This document shows, in pieces, positions 51,581 to 60,929 of a DNA stretch of 64,000 bases. Under the pieces are notes generated by a model. The model saw only the letters and a program-made list of their open reading frames with translations. It was not told where the DNA came from and ran no database searches. The stretch covers positions 1,568,461 through 1,632,460 of the forward strand of contig NZ_CM002917.1 in the NCBI RefSeq assembly GCF_000154705.2. The letters are read 5' to 3'. Within the stretch, counting starts at the first letter, position 1. The number at the start of each line of letters is the position of its first letter. The translations under genes were made by a program, and so were the position numbers. The stretch comes from Hoeflea phototrophica DFL-43 (GTDB lineage: Bacteria > Pseudomonadota > Alphaproteobacteria > Rhizobiales > Rhizobiaceae).

Positions 51581-53659
51581 TCAGGGCTTGATAAGCGATG
51601 AAAGCGGCTTCTTGAGCAAGCTCGAGCGGATGGAGCTGAGATCTCCTCGCGCAGTACCTCGCGTTTCGGCCGTTGCTGCCGGCTCCTGGAACGCCCCTCT
51701 GTAAGGGTGATCGGGCAGCTCTGCGCGCGGAGACAGCTCCTGTCCGGTTTGTTCAGGCCCTGGAGGCCGTGGGCGAGCATGTGCTGAGTTGCCAAACGTG
51801 TTTGCACGGGGTGGAGCCGGGCTGCTCTGGTCGAGGAATTCTGGCGGAGCAGGGGAGTCGTCGGCTCGCCGCTGCGCCAGCACGCCGTCGCGATGCCCGG
51901 CCTGATCCAGGGCAGGTGATTGCATGAACCGTTCGGAAGCGGCAGGACTGCTGCGCTGGGTATCGTCGATATGGCGCATCCGCATAACGATCTGGCGAAG
52001 GTCCACACCAGTGGCGTCTCCGCGATGTACCGGCTGCAGGCCAGAATTTGCACGCGGCAGGACTGATTCTGACACCCGCTCGAACACCATCCGCATAGGC
52101 ACTGCCACCGCTTCGCCAAAGGCAATGGCCTCGCCGTTTCCGATGGATGACAGAAAACTCATCGTAGACGCAGAGGAATCCGGGATTGCCGAACGGATGA
52201 TGTCCTGGTCCCGGTCGTTGGACAGCCGCATCGCAAATACGGTTGAGCATTGGGACAGGATGGTCGGATCGAGTTCGCCTGGGCGCTGGGTGATCACGCC
52301 GAGGCTGACGCCGTATTTCCGGCCTTCCTTGGCGATCCGTGCGATCGCCTGACGGGTTGGAAAGAAACCTAGTTTCGGGTCCGCAGGCACATATCGGTGG
52401 GCCTCTTCACAGATAACAAGAATACGGACGCCTCCGGCGCTCCAAAGCGCGATTTCGAAAGCCATGCGGCAGAGGATCGAGGCGACGGAATTGACCACTT
52501 CGGAAGGGATCCCGGCGAGCTGGAACGTTGTCACCGGCTTGTCGCCGCCAGGGATTCGGAAAATATGGCTGATGGTGGTCAGGATCGTGTCATGGATCGT
52601 GTTCGACGAGAACATGAACTCATAGCGCGGATCATTGACCGCTGCCAGCAACCGTACTTTCAGCGAACGCAGATGCGGCTTCTCACTGCGGCCTTCGAGC
52701 TTGCCGATCCGTTCATCGATGAGCGCCAGCAGGTCTGCGACACGATAAGGCACCGGTGTGTCGGCCGTGAGCGACGAGCGCTCCTGCGCCCGGCGGACCA
52801 ACGCCGTGTCGGTTGCGCCCTTGAACATCTTCTTGGCTTCGGGGATCAGATCCCGCAGAACATCCACTTCCTCAGGAATCGGTGGGCGTCCGCGAAACAG
52901 CACCTCGATAAATTCTTCAAGCCGGAATAGCCAGAACGGCAGGTCAAGCGTATCAGTGTCAATGACCACCGACTCGGTGGGGAAGGCTGCGGCGAATTCA
53001 TTGTGCGGATCGAGAATAAGCACCCGCAATGCTGGATCCGCTTTGAGCGCCTTGTGCAGCAGTAAGGTGACCGCAGTGGTCTTGCCAACGCCAGTGGTGC
53101 CGACCACAGCGAAATGCCGCGACAGCAAGGAAGGTATGTGGACAAGAGCACCCAGAGAGGTGTCCTGGGTCAATTTACCGATAATGGCGGTATCATTGAC
53201 GCCTGGATCATAAATGACCTCAAGGTCCGATGAGCGCATCCGGTGGACCACGGCGCCGAGATAGGGATACTGGGTGATGCCGGCGCTGAATTCGACCTTG
53301 CCCGAGATGCCTGTATGGATTTCGCCAACCAGCTCGACCTCGATATGCATGTTATTATCGTTGTCTTCCGACCAGGCCGAGTGATCCGTGGACATGGAGC
53401 AGACCAGCGCAACGACCCGGTTTTCACCGACTGTGATTGAGATCAGCCTGCCTACCGACCATAATTCGGCCAGACCATTTCCATCCTTGCCGGCTAAAGC
53501 GCTGACTGTCGCTTTGGAGCCTGAACAGCCGACCACCCGGCCCAGCAGGCGGTTTCCGGGCGCCATTGCGTTGCGACGGTCACGGCTGTGGCCAGCCTCT
53601 TGGGCAGGTGGATTGGTATCGCCTTCCAAGTCTTTGCTCCATTTTGTTCGCGACATCAT
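51581..53659 (-). CDS. HerA-like (DUF87) DNA-translocase-type ATPase with disordered tail
   Basis: A 692-residue protein. Residues 35-170 form a HerA-like barrel region (RLLGRVVGCSGSKATV...). The ATPase core has Walker A GTTGVGKT (187-194), LILDPHNEF, Walker B VICEEAH (about 415-421) and a VITQRPGELDPTILSQCST sensor region. Residues 540-692 are rich in Pro, Ala, Arg and Ser and look disordered. HerA-type ATPases are hexameric pumps working with nucleases such as NurA, or in anti-phage systems; no nuclease gene adjoins this one, so its role is open. Confidence 0.88.
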   Translation of the reverse strand: MMSRTKWSKDLEGDTNPPAQEAGHSRDRRNAMAPGNRLLGRVVGCSGSKATVSALAGKDGNGLAELWSVGRLISITVGENRVVALVCSMSTDHSAWSEDNDNNMHIEVELVGEIHTGISGKVEFSAGITQYPYLGAVVHRMRSSDLEVIYDPGVNDTAIIGKLTQDTSLGALVHIPSLLSRHFAVVGTTGVGKTTAVTLLLHKALKADPALRVLILDPHNEFAAAFPTESVVIDTDTLDLPFWLFRLEEFIEVLFRGRPPIPEEVDVLRDLIPEAKKMFKGATDTALVRRAQERSSLTADTPVPYRVADLLALIDERIGKLEGRSEKPHLRSLKVRLLAAVNDPRYEFMFSSNTIHDTILTTISHIFRIPGGDKPVTTFQLAGIPSEVVNSVASILCRMAFEIALWSAGGVRILVICEEAHRYVPADPKLGFFPTRQAIARIAKEGRKYGVSLGVITQRPGELDPTILSQCSTVFAMRLSNDRDQDIIRSAIPDSSASTMSFLSSIGNGEAIAFGEAVAVPMRMVFERVSESVLPRANSGLQPVHRGDATGVDLRQIVMRMRHIDDTQRSSPAASERFMQSPALDQAGHRDGVLAQRRADDSPAPPEFLDQSSPAPPRANTFGNSAHARPRPPGPEQTGQELSPRAELPDHPYRGAFQEPAATAETRGTARGDLSSIRSSLLKKPLSSLIKP

Positions 53660-53791
53660 GGCATTGTGTGGTTAACACGCAGTTTCGGCGCGCCCGTTAT
53701 AATGCGGTTATCCAGGCCCTGGTTGAGCCCGGCTTTGCGCGAGCCAACAAAGCCGTTGACGTGACCGGTCCAAGGCGGTACGAAGTCCGTC

Positions 53792-53848
53792 ATGAACAGT
53801 TTTGCGAACATTCTCGTAGTACGAAGGCGCATGGGCAGGGTGGCGTAG
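53792..53848 (+). CDS. ilvI leader peptide
   Basis: An 18-codon frame, MNSFANILVVRRRMGRVA, holds Ile-Leu-Val-Val at codons 7-10 (53810-53821), the amino acids made by the downstream pathway. It begins 170 bp before ilvI and is followed by mutually exclusive hairpins, the layout of transcription attenuation by ribosome stalling. The ribosome site is weak. Confidence 0.75.
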   Translation: MNSFANILVVRRRMGRVA

Positions 53849-53904
53849 CCATCCGGCGAAAGCTCCCATGCGCGAAACACAGGCTCCTCCGGGGGCCTTT
53901 TTTT
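53827..53904 (+). promoter_or_regulatory. Transcription attenuator of the ilvIH operon
   Basis: Arm 1 GCGCATGGG (53827-53835) pairs perfectly with arm 2 CCCATGCGC (53865-53873). The terminator stem GGCTCC (53882-53887) with GGGGCC (53892-53897) is followed by seven T. Alternatively GCTCCC (53862-53867) can pair with GGGGGC (53891-53896), which would break the terminator. A ribosome stalled at the Ile-Leu-Val-Val codons would cover arm 1 and favour this antiterminator. Confidence 0.75.
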
Positions 53905-53961
53905 ATGGCTTGAACCGGGTTATTGAGCCCGGCAAACAGACGGGAAAAGGGGTCAGGCGAA

Positions 53962-55737
53962 ATGGCCGGCATGGAAATGGAAATGACAGGCGCGGAAATG
54001 GTTCTGCAGGCGCTCAAGGACAATGGTGTCGAACATATCTTCGGATATCCCGGCGGTGCGGTGTTGCCGATCTATGACGAGCTGCACCAGCAGGACGCCA
54101 TCGAACACATTCTGGTCCGGCACGAGCAGGGTGCGGGACACATGGCCGAAGGCTATGCACGTTCCACCGGCAAGCCCGGCGTCGTGCTTGTCACCTCCGG
54201 GCCGGGCGCCACCAACGTGGTCACCGCGCTGCAGGATGCACTGATGGATTCAATCCCGCTTGTCTGCATCACCGGTCAGGTTCCGACATCGCTGATCGGC
54301 TCTGATGCGTTCCAGGAATGTGACACCGTCGGCATCACCCGGCCCTGCACCAAGCACAATTGGCTGGTCAAGGACGTCAACCAGCTCTCCCGCATCATCC
54401 ATGAAGCCTTCCGGATCGCCACCACCGGCCGCCCGGGTCCGGTTGTCGTCGACATCCCCAAGGATGTGCAGTTCGCCACCGGCACCTACACGCCGCCATC
54501 CCCGGTGATCGAACAGAAAAGCTATCAGCCCAAACTCTCCGGCGATCTCGAGAAGATCCGCGCGGCGATCGACCTGATGGCCAGTGCCAAGCGCCCGATG
54601 ATCTATTCGGGCGGCGGCGTGATCAATTCCGGCCGCGAGGCCTGCCAGCTGCTGCGTGAACTGGTCGAGCTGACCGGGTTCCCGATCACCTCGACACTGA
54701 TGGGGCTGGGCGCCTATCCGGCCTCAGGCAAGAACTGGATGGGCATGCTGGGCATGCACGGCACCTATGAAGCCAACATGGCAATGCATGATTGCGATGT
54801 CATGATCTGCATCGGCGCGCGCTTTGACGACCGCATCACCGGCCGTCTTGATGGTTTTTCGCCACATTCCAAGAAGATCCACATCGACATCGACCCCTCC
54901 TCGATCAACAAGATCGTCAGGACCGATGTCGGAATTCTGGGCGATGTCGGCCACGTGCTTGAAGACATGGTCCGGTTGTGGCGGGCGTCGAAAAAGACCG
55001 ATCAGAGCCAATTGGCCGGCTGGTGGACGCAGATCTCCAAGTGGAAGGCGCGCAATTCGCTCGCCTATGCGCCCAACAACGATGTGATCATGCCGCAATA
55101 CGCGATCCAGCGGCTCTATGAGCTGACCAAGGAGCGTGACACCTACATCACCACCGAAGTGGGCCAGCATCAGATGTGGGCCGCGCAGTTCTATGGCTTC
55201 GAGGAGCCCAACCGCTGGATGACGTCTGGCGGGCTCGGCACCATGGGATATGGCTTCCCGGCGGCAATCGGCGTTCAGGTCGCCCACCGTGACAGCCTTG
55301 TGATCGACATCGCCGGCGACGCCTCGATCCAGATGTGCATTCAGGAGATGTCCTGCGCGGTGCAGTACGAACTGCCGGTCAAGATCTTCATCCTCAACAA
55401 CCAGTATATGGGCATGGTCCGGCAGTGGCAGCAATTGCTCCATGGCAACCGGCTGTCGCACTCCTACACCGAATCCATGCCTGATTTCATCAAGCTGGCG
55501 GAAGCCTATGGCGGTGTCGGAATCCGGTGCGACAAACCGGACGACCTCGACGGCGCGATCCAGGAGATGATCGACACGCCGAGGCCGGTGATCTTCGATT
55601 GCCGCGTTGCCGCACTCGCCAACTGCTTCCCGATGATCCCCTCGGGCAAAGCGCACAACGACATGCTGCTGCCCGACGAAGCCACCGATGAGGCCGTCGC
55701 CAACGCCATTGATGCAAAAGGCCGCGCGCTCGTTTGA
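53962..55737 (+). CDS. ilvI: Acetolactate synthase, large (catalytic) subunit
   Basis: A 591-residue thiamine-diphosphate enzyme that condenses pyruvate for valine/leucine or pyruvate with 2-oxobutyrate for isoleucine. The catalytic Glu lies in LVRHEQGAGHMAEGYA. The cofactor motif GDASIQMCIQEM ending in NNQ (about 450-480) and the FAD/regulatory region QDALMDSIPLVCITGQVP are present. The start at 53962 (MAGMEMEMTGAEMV) is preferred over ATG 53923. It is followed by ilvH and preceded by an attenuator. Confidence 0.96.
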   Translation: MAGMEMEMTGAEMVLQALKDNGVEHIFGYPGGAVLPIYDELHQQDAIEHILVRHEQGAGHMAEGYARSTGKPGVVLVTSGPGATNVVTALQDALMDSIPLVCITGQVPTSLIGSDAFQECDTVGITRPCTKHNWLVKDVNQLSRIIHEAFRIATTGRPGPVVVDIPKDVQFATGTYTPPSPVIEQKSYQPKLSGDLEKIRAAIDLMASAKRPMIYSGGGVINSGREACQLLRELVELTGFPITSTLMGLGAYPASGKNWMGMLGMHGTYEANMAMHDCDVMICIGARFDDRITGRLDGFSPHSKKIHIDIDPSSINKIVRTDVGILGDVGHVLEDMVRLWRASKKTDQSQLAGWWTQISKWKARNSLAYAPNNDVIMPQYAIQRLYELTKERDTYITTEVGQHQMWAAQFYGFEEPNRWMTSGGLGTMGYGFPAAIGVQVAHRDSLVIDIAGDASIQMCIQEMSCAVQYELPVKIFILNNQYMGMVRQWQQLLHGNRLSHSYTESMPDFIKLAEAYGGVGIRCDKPDDLDGAIQEMIDTPRPVIFDCRVAALANCFPMIPSGKAHNDMLLPDEATDEAVANAIDAKGRALV

Positions 55738-55763
55738 GCCGCCCCGCAAGAGGAACACATCTC

Positions 55764-56336
55764 ATGAACGCTCAGCATCAGCCTACCGGTTCGGCCTATT
55801 TCATTGCTGCCGAAACCGCGCGCCCGGAGACCCACACGCTATCGGTGCTTGTCGACAACGAGCCGGGCGTGCTCGCCCGGGTCATCGGCCTGTTTTCCGG
55901 TCGCGGCTACAACATCGAAAGCCTGACGGTTTCCGAAACCGAGCACGAGGCGCATCTGTCGCGCATCACCATTGTCACCACTGCCAGGCCCAATGTGCTT
56001 GAGCAGATCAAGTCCCAGCTCGAGCGCATCGTTCCGGTTCACCGTGTGGTGGATCTGACAGTGCTTTCGTCTGAACTTGGCCATGACAAGCCGCTTGAAC
56101 GGGAACTGGCGTTGGTCAAGGTCACCGGCTCCGGCGAAAACCGGGTGGAAGCATTGAGACTGGCCGATGCCTTCCGCGCCCAGGTGATCGATGCCAACAC
56201 CGAACACTTCATTTTCGAGATCACCGGCCGGGTCTCGAAGATCGAGCAGTTCATCGCCATCATGAAGCCCTTGGGTCTGGTCGAGATTTGCCGCACCGGC
56301 ATCGCGGCGATGAACCGCGGGCCCCAGGGCATGTAG
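55764..56336 (+). CDS. ilvH: Acetolactate synthase, small (regulatory) subunit
   Basis: A 190-residue protein: an ACT domain at about 22-95 (HTLSVLVDNEPGVLARVIGLFSGRGYNIESL) that binds valine, and a C-terminal ALS_ss domain. It confers feedback inhibition and full activity on the catalytic subunit. AGAGGA precedes ATG 55764, 26 bp after the ilvI stop. Confidence 0.96.
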   Translation: MNAQHQPTGSAYFIAAETARPETHTLSVLVDNEPGVLARVIGLFSGRGYNIESLTVSETEHEAHLSRITIVTTARPNVLEQIKSQLERIVPVHRVVDLTVLSSELGHDKPLERELALVKVTGSGENRVEALRLADAFRAQVIDANTEHFIFEITGRVSKIEQFIAIMKPLGLVEICRTGIAAMNRGPQGM

Positions 56337-56348
56337 TCTGCGGTTTTT

Positions 56349-57194
56349 TCAGATCATCTGCAGCGGCTCGCGCGAGCGCGGCGGCGGGAACATCAGGTCG
56401 AGTTCGGCGAGCTGACCATCGCTAAGGGCGATATCGGCGCTGGCACGGTTTTCCATGACCCGTTCCGGGCTCGATGACTTGGGAATGGAAATCACATTGT
56501 CACGGGTGAGCAGGAAGGCCAGTGCCAGTTGCGCCGGCGTGACGCCAAGTTGTCCGGCCATCCTTCCCAGCCCGGGGTGCCGCATCAGCCGCCCCTCGTC
56601 GAGCGGTGAATAGGCCATCAGCGGCATCGACTGTTCAGCCATCCACGGCAAAAGGTCGAACTCTATCCCGCGCGTCGACAGGTTGTAGAGCACTTGGTTG
56701 GACGCGCAGTTCTGTCCGCCGGGCAGGGACGAGATCTGTTTCATGCCGACCGTGTCGAAATTGGAGACACCCCAGCGCAGGATCTTGCCGGAGGCGCGCA
56801 GTTCCTCGAACGCCTCGATGGTTCCCCTGAGCGGGTGCCGGCCCGGCCAGTGCAAGAGGTACAAATCGATCCGGTCGGTACCAAGCCGCTTCAGGCTGGC
56901 TTCGCAGGCCGCGATTGTGCCCTTGCGGCTGGCATTGGACGGAAGCACCTTGGAGACCAAAAACACTTCATCCCGACGCCCCTGTATGGCTTCGCCGGTG
57001 ATTTCCTCCGCGCCGCCTGAGGCATACATCTCAGCCGTATCGATCAGCGTCATGCCGCAATCGATTCCGGCCTTGAGCGCCCGGATTTCATCGCTGGCGG
57101 AAGCACGGGTCTCGCCCATGTGCCAGGTACCAAGCCCCAGCGCGGGAACGCGTGTGCCATCGGCAAAGGAAACATGAGGGAGGGGGCCGACCAT
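56349..57194 (-). CDS. Aldo/keto reductase
   Basis: A 281-residue TIM-barrel NADPH reductase beginning [24 protein letters not shown]. The tetrad is visible as Asp and Tyr in [13 protein letters not shown], Lys in [10 protein letters not shown] and His in [23 protein letters not shown] binds the cofactor phosphate. Substrate unknown. A much longer frame extends 5' but its first 181 residues are antisense to the LysE gene, and AAAGGA lies just before ATG 57194. It converges with ilvH, 12 bp away. Confidence 0.93.
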   Translation of the reverse strand: MVGPLPHVSFADGTRVPALGLGTWHMGETRASASDEIRALKAGIDCGMTLIDTAEMYASGGAEEITGEAIQGRRDEVFLVSKVLPSNASRKGTIAACEASLKRLGTDRIDLYLLHWPGRHPLRGTIEAFEELRASGKILRWGVSNFDTVGMKQISSLPGGQNCASNQVLYNLSTRGIEFDLLPWMAEQSMPLMAYSPLDEGRLMRHPGLGRMAGQLGVTPAQLALAFLLTRDNVISIPKSSSPERVMENRASADIALSDGQLAELDLMFPPPRSREPLQMI

Positions 57195-57326
57195 GGAGCG
57201 TCCTTTCAGTTTGAAACCATCATAGCTTCGAATGCTGGCATGACGACAATTTGTTTTCCTTACAGAAAAAGCCTTTGTAAGATGTTGGTCTAATTCGATA
57301 ACCGGCTTGGTTCCGGGGAGGCCTTC

Positions 57327-57920
57327 ATGGGCATGGAAACGTTCCTTTCGTTGATCACCTTTGCCTTCGTGTCTTCGGTGACGCCAGGTCCCAACAACAT
57401 GATGCTGTTTGCCTCGGGGGTGAATTTCGGCTTCCGCCGCACCCTCCCGCACATGTTCGGCATCGGTTTTGGCTTTCTCTCGCTGCTTCTGGGTGTGGGC
57501 TTCGGCCTTGGCGCGCTGCTGCATACGGTGCCCGAACTCTATCTTGCGCTGAAAATTCTGGGCGGTTGCTACCTTGTCTACATCGCCTGGAAGATCGGCA
57601 GTTCCCGGTCGCTTCCCGATGGCAAGGTCGGCGCAAATCCGTTGTCTTTTCTGCAGGCCGCCAGCTTCCAGTGGGTCAACCCGAAAGCCTGGGTGATGGC
57701 GGTGACCGCCATGACGATTTTCACCAATCCCGACCATTACAGCCTCTCGGTGCTGCTGGTCGGCCTGGCTTTCACGCTCACCAACATGCCAAGCGTCTCG
57801 ACCTGGGCCGGCTTCGGCTCGGCGATGCGCTCATGGCTCTCCGATCCGGTCCGTCTCAAATGGTTCAACATCACCATGGCAGTGCTGCTGGTGGCGAGCC
57901 TCTGGCCGATGTTGCGATAG
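57327..57920 (+). CDS. LysE-family translocator
   Basis: A 197-residue inner-membrane protein of six helices with the LysE signature [24 protein letters not shown] and [22 protein letters not shown] lies six bases before ATG 57327 (ATG 57333 is the alternative). The nitrile hydratase alpha gene begins 26 bp after its stop, so the exporter is probably the first gene of that operon and may move its product or a toxic amide/amino acid. Confidence 0.9.
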   Translation: MGMETFLSLITFAFVSSVTPGPNNMMLFASGVNFGFRRTLPHMFGIGFGFLSLLLGVGFGLGALLHTVPELYLALKILGGCYLVYIAWKIGSSRSLPDGKVGANPLSFLQAASFQWVNPKAWVMAVTAMTIFTNPDHYSLSVLLVGLAFTLTNMPSVSTWAGFGSAMRSWLSDPVRLKWFNITMAVLLVASLWPMLR

Positions 57921-57946
57921 ACCCATACCCGAGGTAGCTTCAAAAC

Positions 57947-58627
57947 ATGGGACACGATCACAGCCACGACCACGATCATGACAACGAACTCGACCCCTTT
58001 GCCGCAAGGGTCAGGGCGCTTGAGACCATCCTCACCCAAAAAGGCCTGATCGATCCTGCCGCCATCGATGCCATTGTCGACACTTACGAACACAAAGTCG
58101 GCCCGCGCAATGGCGCCCGCGTGGTGGCCAGGGCATGGTGCGATCCGAAGTTTGCCGATTGGCTTAAGCGCGATGCCACCGAGGCGATTGCCTCGCTCGG
58201 CTACACGGGCCGCCAGGGTGAGCACATGCAGGCAGTGTTCAACACGGAAGACACCCACAATCTCATCGTCTGCACGCTCTGCTCCTGCTACCCGTGGACC
58301 GTGCTGGGCGTCCCGCCGACCTGGTACAAGGCGCCGGCCTTCCGCAGCCAGGCGGTGATCGATCCGCGCGGCGTGCTGGCCGAATTCGGCCTCAAACTGC
58401 CTGAAGCGACCCGGATCAGGGTGTGGGATTCCACTGCCGAGCTGCGCTACATGGTGGTGCCGGCGCGTCCCGCCGAGACCGACGGCCTGGGCGAGGATGA
58501 ACTGGCCCGCCTCGTGACCCGCGACTCGATGATCGGCACCGGCCTGCCGCTCAGGCCCGGTTCGCTCGATCCGCGGGCCCTGTGGCCTGTGGCGGGCGCG
58601 CCGGACGCCTTGGAGCCGAAGCCATGA
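57947..58627 (+). CDS. nthA: Nitrile hydratase alpha subunit, cobalt type
   Basis: A 226-residue metal-binding subunit that hydrates nitriles to amides. The claw motif CTLCSC lies at 109-114 (in [10 protein letters not shown]). Thr after the first Cys marks the cobalt enzymes; iron enzymes have Ser. The extreme N-terminus is a His/Asp run, [10 protein letters not shown], which could bind metal. It overlaps nthB by four bases (ATGA). Confidence 0.95.
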   Translation: MGHDHSHDHDHDNELDPFAARVRALETILTQKGLIDPAAIDAIVDTYEHKVGPRNGARVVARAWCDPKFADWLKRDATEAIASLGYTGRQGEHMQAVFNTEDTHNLIVCTLCSCYPWTVLGVPPTWYKAPAFRSQAVIDPRGVLAEFGLKLPEATRIRVWDSTAELRYMVVPARPAETDGLGEDELARLVTRDSMIGTGLPLRPGSLDPRALWPVAGAPDALEPKP

Positions 58628-59283
58628 ATGGCCCACACGATCTTGGCGGCCAGATGGGGTTTGGCCCGATTGCGCCCGACCCGGCCGAGCCGAAATTTCA
58701 TGCGGACTGGGAGCGCCGGGCGCTCGGCATCACGCTGGCCGCCGGCACCATGGGGGCCTGGAACATCGATGAAAGCCGCCACACCCGCGAAAGCCTGCAT
58801 CCCGCGCTCTACTACAATGCGAGCTATTACGAGATCTGGATCCGGGCGCTGGAAAAACTGCTTGAACGCCATGGCTTTGTCTCCGCTGACGAGATCGAAG
58901 CCGGCCACAAGGTCTGGAAGGGCGTGGTGCCCAAAAGGGTTCTCAAGGCCGGGGATGTCGCCGAAACGCTGGCCCGCGGCGGCCCGTGCGACCGCGCAGT
59001 GCTGACAGCGCCGAAGTTCAAGCCCGGAGACCGGGTTCGCACCATCAATGAGCACCCGACGGGCCATACCCGGCTGCCTCGCTATGCCCGCGGCAAGACA
59101 GGCGTCGTCGAGGCCTGGCGCGAGGGATACGTTTTCCCCGACACCAATGCCCATGGCAACGGCGAGAACCCACAGCATGTCTACACCGTCACATTCGAGG
59201 GGCGCGAATTGTGGGGCAAAAAATCCGATCCGGCACTCACCGTCTCGATCGACGCCTGGGAGAGCTATCTTGAGCACGTCTGA
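58624..59283 (+). CDS. nthB: Nitrile hydratase beta subunit
   Basis: A 219-residue subunit beginning [16 protein letters not shown], the standard beta-subunit N-terminus. It has [13 protein letters not shown], then [13 protein letters not shown] and the C-terminal SH3-like barrel [27 protein letters not shown]. The start overlaps the nthA stop. The tail of the gene overlaps the next gene by 14 bases. Confidence 0.95.
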   Translation: MNGPHDLGGQMGFGPIAPDPAEPKFHADWERRALGITLAAGTMGAWNIDESRHTRESLHPALYYNASYYEIWIRALEKLLERHGFVSADEIEAGHKVWKGVVPKRVLKAGDVAETLARGGPCDRAVLTAPKFKPGDRVRTINEHPTGHTRLPRYARGKTGVVEAWREGYVFPDTNAHGNGENPQHVYTVTFEGRELWGKKSDPALTVSIDAWESYLEHV

Positions 59284-59650
59284 GCGGATCAATCCGCCCC
59301 AGGCCCTGCCGTTCCGCTTGCCCGGCGGCGAAACGCCCGACGCCCCGGTCTTTGCCGAGCCCTGGCAGGCCCAGGCCTTTGCGCTCGCCGTGGCGCTCAA
59401 CGAGCGTGGGCTGTTCACTTGGAGCGAATGGGCGGCAGAGCTGTCCCGGCAGGTTGCAAGCCCCGCTGCGGCGCAGGATGGCAGTGACTATTATGAGCAC
59501 TGGCTCGCAGCGCTCGAAGCGTTGATCACCGCGAAAGGTATCGCCGGACAAGAGGCGATAGACGCGATGTCCGACGCCTGGCAGCGTGCCGCCCACGCCA
59601 CCCCGCATGGCATGCCGATTTTGCTGGAAAACGATCCCGGGCGCGGGTGA
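59270..59650 (+). CDS. Nitrile hydratase accessory/activator protein
   Basis: A 126-residue protein related to the P14K/NthE accessory family, recognisable by FAEPWQAQAFALAVALNERGLFTWSEWAAELS and DYYEHWLAALEALI. Such proteins chaperone alpha-subunit maturation or metal loading. There is no ATG at a sensible place; TTG 59270, with GGGAG 8 bases upstream inside nthB, is the likely start and gives translational coupling. Confidence 0.85.
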   Translation: MSTSERINPPQALPFRLPGGETPDAPVFAEPWQAQAFALAVALNERGLFTWSEWAAELSRQVASPAAAQDGSDYYEHWLAALEALITAKGIAGQEAIDAMSDAWQRAAHATPHGMPILLENDPGRG

Positions 59651-59706
59651 TCGCAAACCGCCCCGGGCAAGGGCGACACATCTGAGCGAATCTGCCATGA
59701 GAAGCT

Positions 59707-60834
59707 ATGAAGTTTTCACCCCAACAGGATGAGGCGCTCAAGGCCGTCGCGCGCTGGCTCAAGGATGGCCGTTCACCGGTCTTCCGGCTGTTCGGCTATG
59801 CCGGCACCGGCAAGACGACGCTGGCCAAGCATTTTGCCGAGCATGTCGATGGCGAGGTGCTGTTTGCCGCCTTCACCGGCAAGGCGGCCCAGGTGCTGCG
59901 CGCCCGCGGCGCTTCCAATGCCCGCACCATCCATTCGCTGATCTACCGGCCCAAGGGCGAGGAGGAGGTGTCCGACGAGGAGACCGGCAAGACCACGGTC
60001 TCGCCCCTGTTCTCGATCAACCGGCAGAGCCCGCTGGCGCAAGCCGCGCTGATCATCATCGATGAATGCTCGATGGTGGATGAGGCGCTGGGCCGCGACC
60101 TGATGAGTTTTGGCACGCCGATCCTGGTCCTGGGCGATCCCGGTCAGCTTCCGCCAATCTCCGGCGGCGGCTATTTCACCGAGCACGAACCCGACATTCT
60201 GCTCACCGAAATTCACCGTCAGGCCCGCGACAACCCGATTATCGATCTCGCCATGCAGGTGCGCGAAGGCAACGAGATCATGCATGGCGATTACGGCACC
60301 GCACAGGTGATCGGCAAGAACCAGGTTGACCGCGACATGGTGCTCGAGGCCGATCAGGTGCTGGTCGGCACCAACCGCACAAGGCGGCGCTACAACATGC
60401 GCCTGCGCGAGCTCAAGGGCTTCACCCAGGCGATCCCGCAGGCGGGTGACAAGCTTGTGTGCCTGAGAAACGACCCCTCCAAGGCGCTGCTCAACGGCTC
60501 GCTCTGGCAGGTGATGACCTCGTCGAAAGAGACCGTCAAACCCGGCATCAACCTGATGATCCGCCCAGAAGACGACGACATGGATCGCGGCGCCTCCAAG
60601 ATCAAGTTGCTTAAAAGCGTGTTCGAGGACCCTGATCTCGAAGTCCCGTGGTCAACCAAGAAGCGTTACGACGATTTCGACTATGGCTACGCGCTGACCG
60701 TCCACAAGGCGCAAGGCTCGCAGTGGAATTCGGTTGTACTGTTCGACGAAAGCTACGCCTTCCGCGACACAAGAGAGCGCTGGCTCTACACCGCGATCAC
60801 AAGGGCGGCGGAGCGGTTGGTGATCGTCAGGTGA
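59707..60834 (+). CDS. RecD-like superfamily 1B helicase
   Basis: A 375-residue protein with Walker A GYAGTGKT (30-37), IIIDECSMVD (117-126), GDPGQLPPI and the C-terminal YGYALTVHKAQGSQW and TAITRAAERLVIV. It is much shorter than RecD and lacks the N-terminal domains of RecD2. Small stand-alone helicases like this occur in phages and many alphaproteobacteria; role unknown. It lies 56 bp after the nitrile hydratase genes, but a functional link is unlikely. Confidence 0.92.
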   Translation: MKFSPQQDEALKAVARWLKDGRSPVFRLFGYAGTGKTTLAKHFAEHVDGEVLFAAFTGKAAQVLRARGASNARTIHSLIYRPKGEEEVSDEETGKTTVSPLFSINRQSPLAQAALIIIDECSMVDEALGRDLMSFGTPILVLGDPGQLPPISGGGYFTEHEPDILLTEIHRQARDNPIIDLAMQVREGNEIMHGDYGTAQVIGKNQVDRDMVLEADQVLVGTNRTRRRYNMRLRELKGFTQAIPQAGDKLVCLRNDPSKALLNGSLWQVMTSSKETVKPGINLMIRPEDDDMDRGASKIKLLKSVFEDPDLEVPWSTKKRYDDFDYGYALTVHKAQGSQWNSVVLFDESYAFRDTRERWLYTAITRAAERLVIVR

Positions 60835-60887
60835 GATGAACCGACTGCTGCCCCTTGCTTTTGCGCCACGTGCATTGCTGCATGGTT

Positions 60888-60908
60888 TGCAATCAGGTGG
60901 TGATTGCA
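60888..60908. promoter_or_regulatory. Inverted-repeat operator of the toxin-antitoxin pair
   Basis: The 8-bp arms TGCAATCA and TGATTGCA are separated by GGTGG. The site lies 21 bp before the toxin start. Antitoxins usually bind such repeats to repress their own operon; binding here is inferred. Confidence 0.55.
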
Positions 60909-60929
60909 GAATTATGTCAGATTTGATAT

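Noticed and set aside
57195..57737. 181-residue N-terminal extension of the aldo/keto reductase
   Set aside because: It is antisense to the LysE gene and the ribosome site favours ATG 57194; the conserved barrel begins right there.
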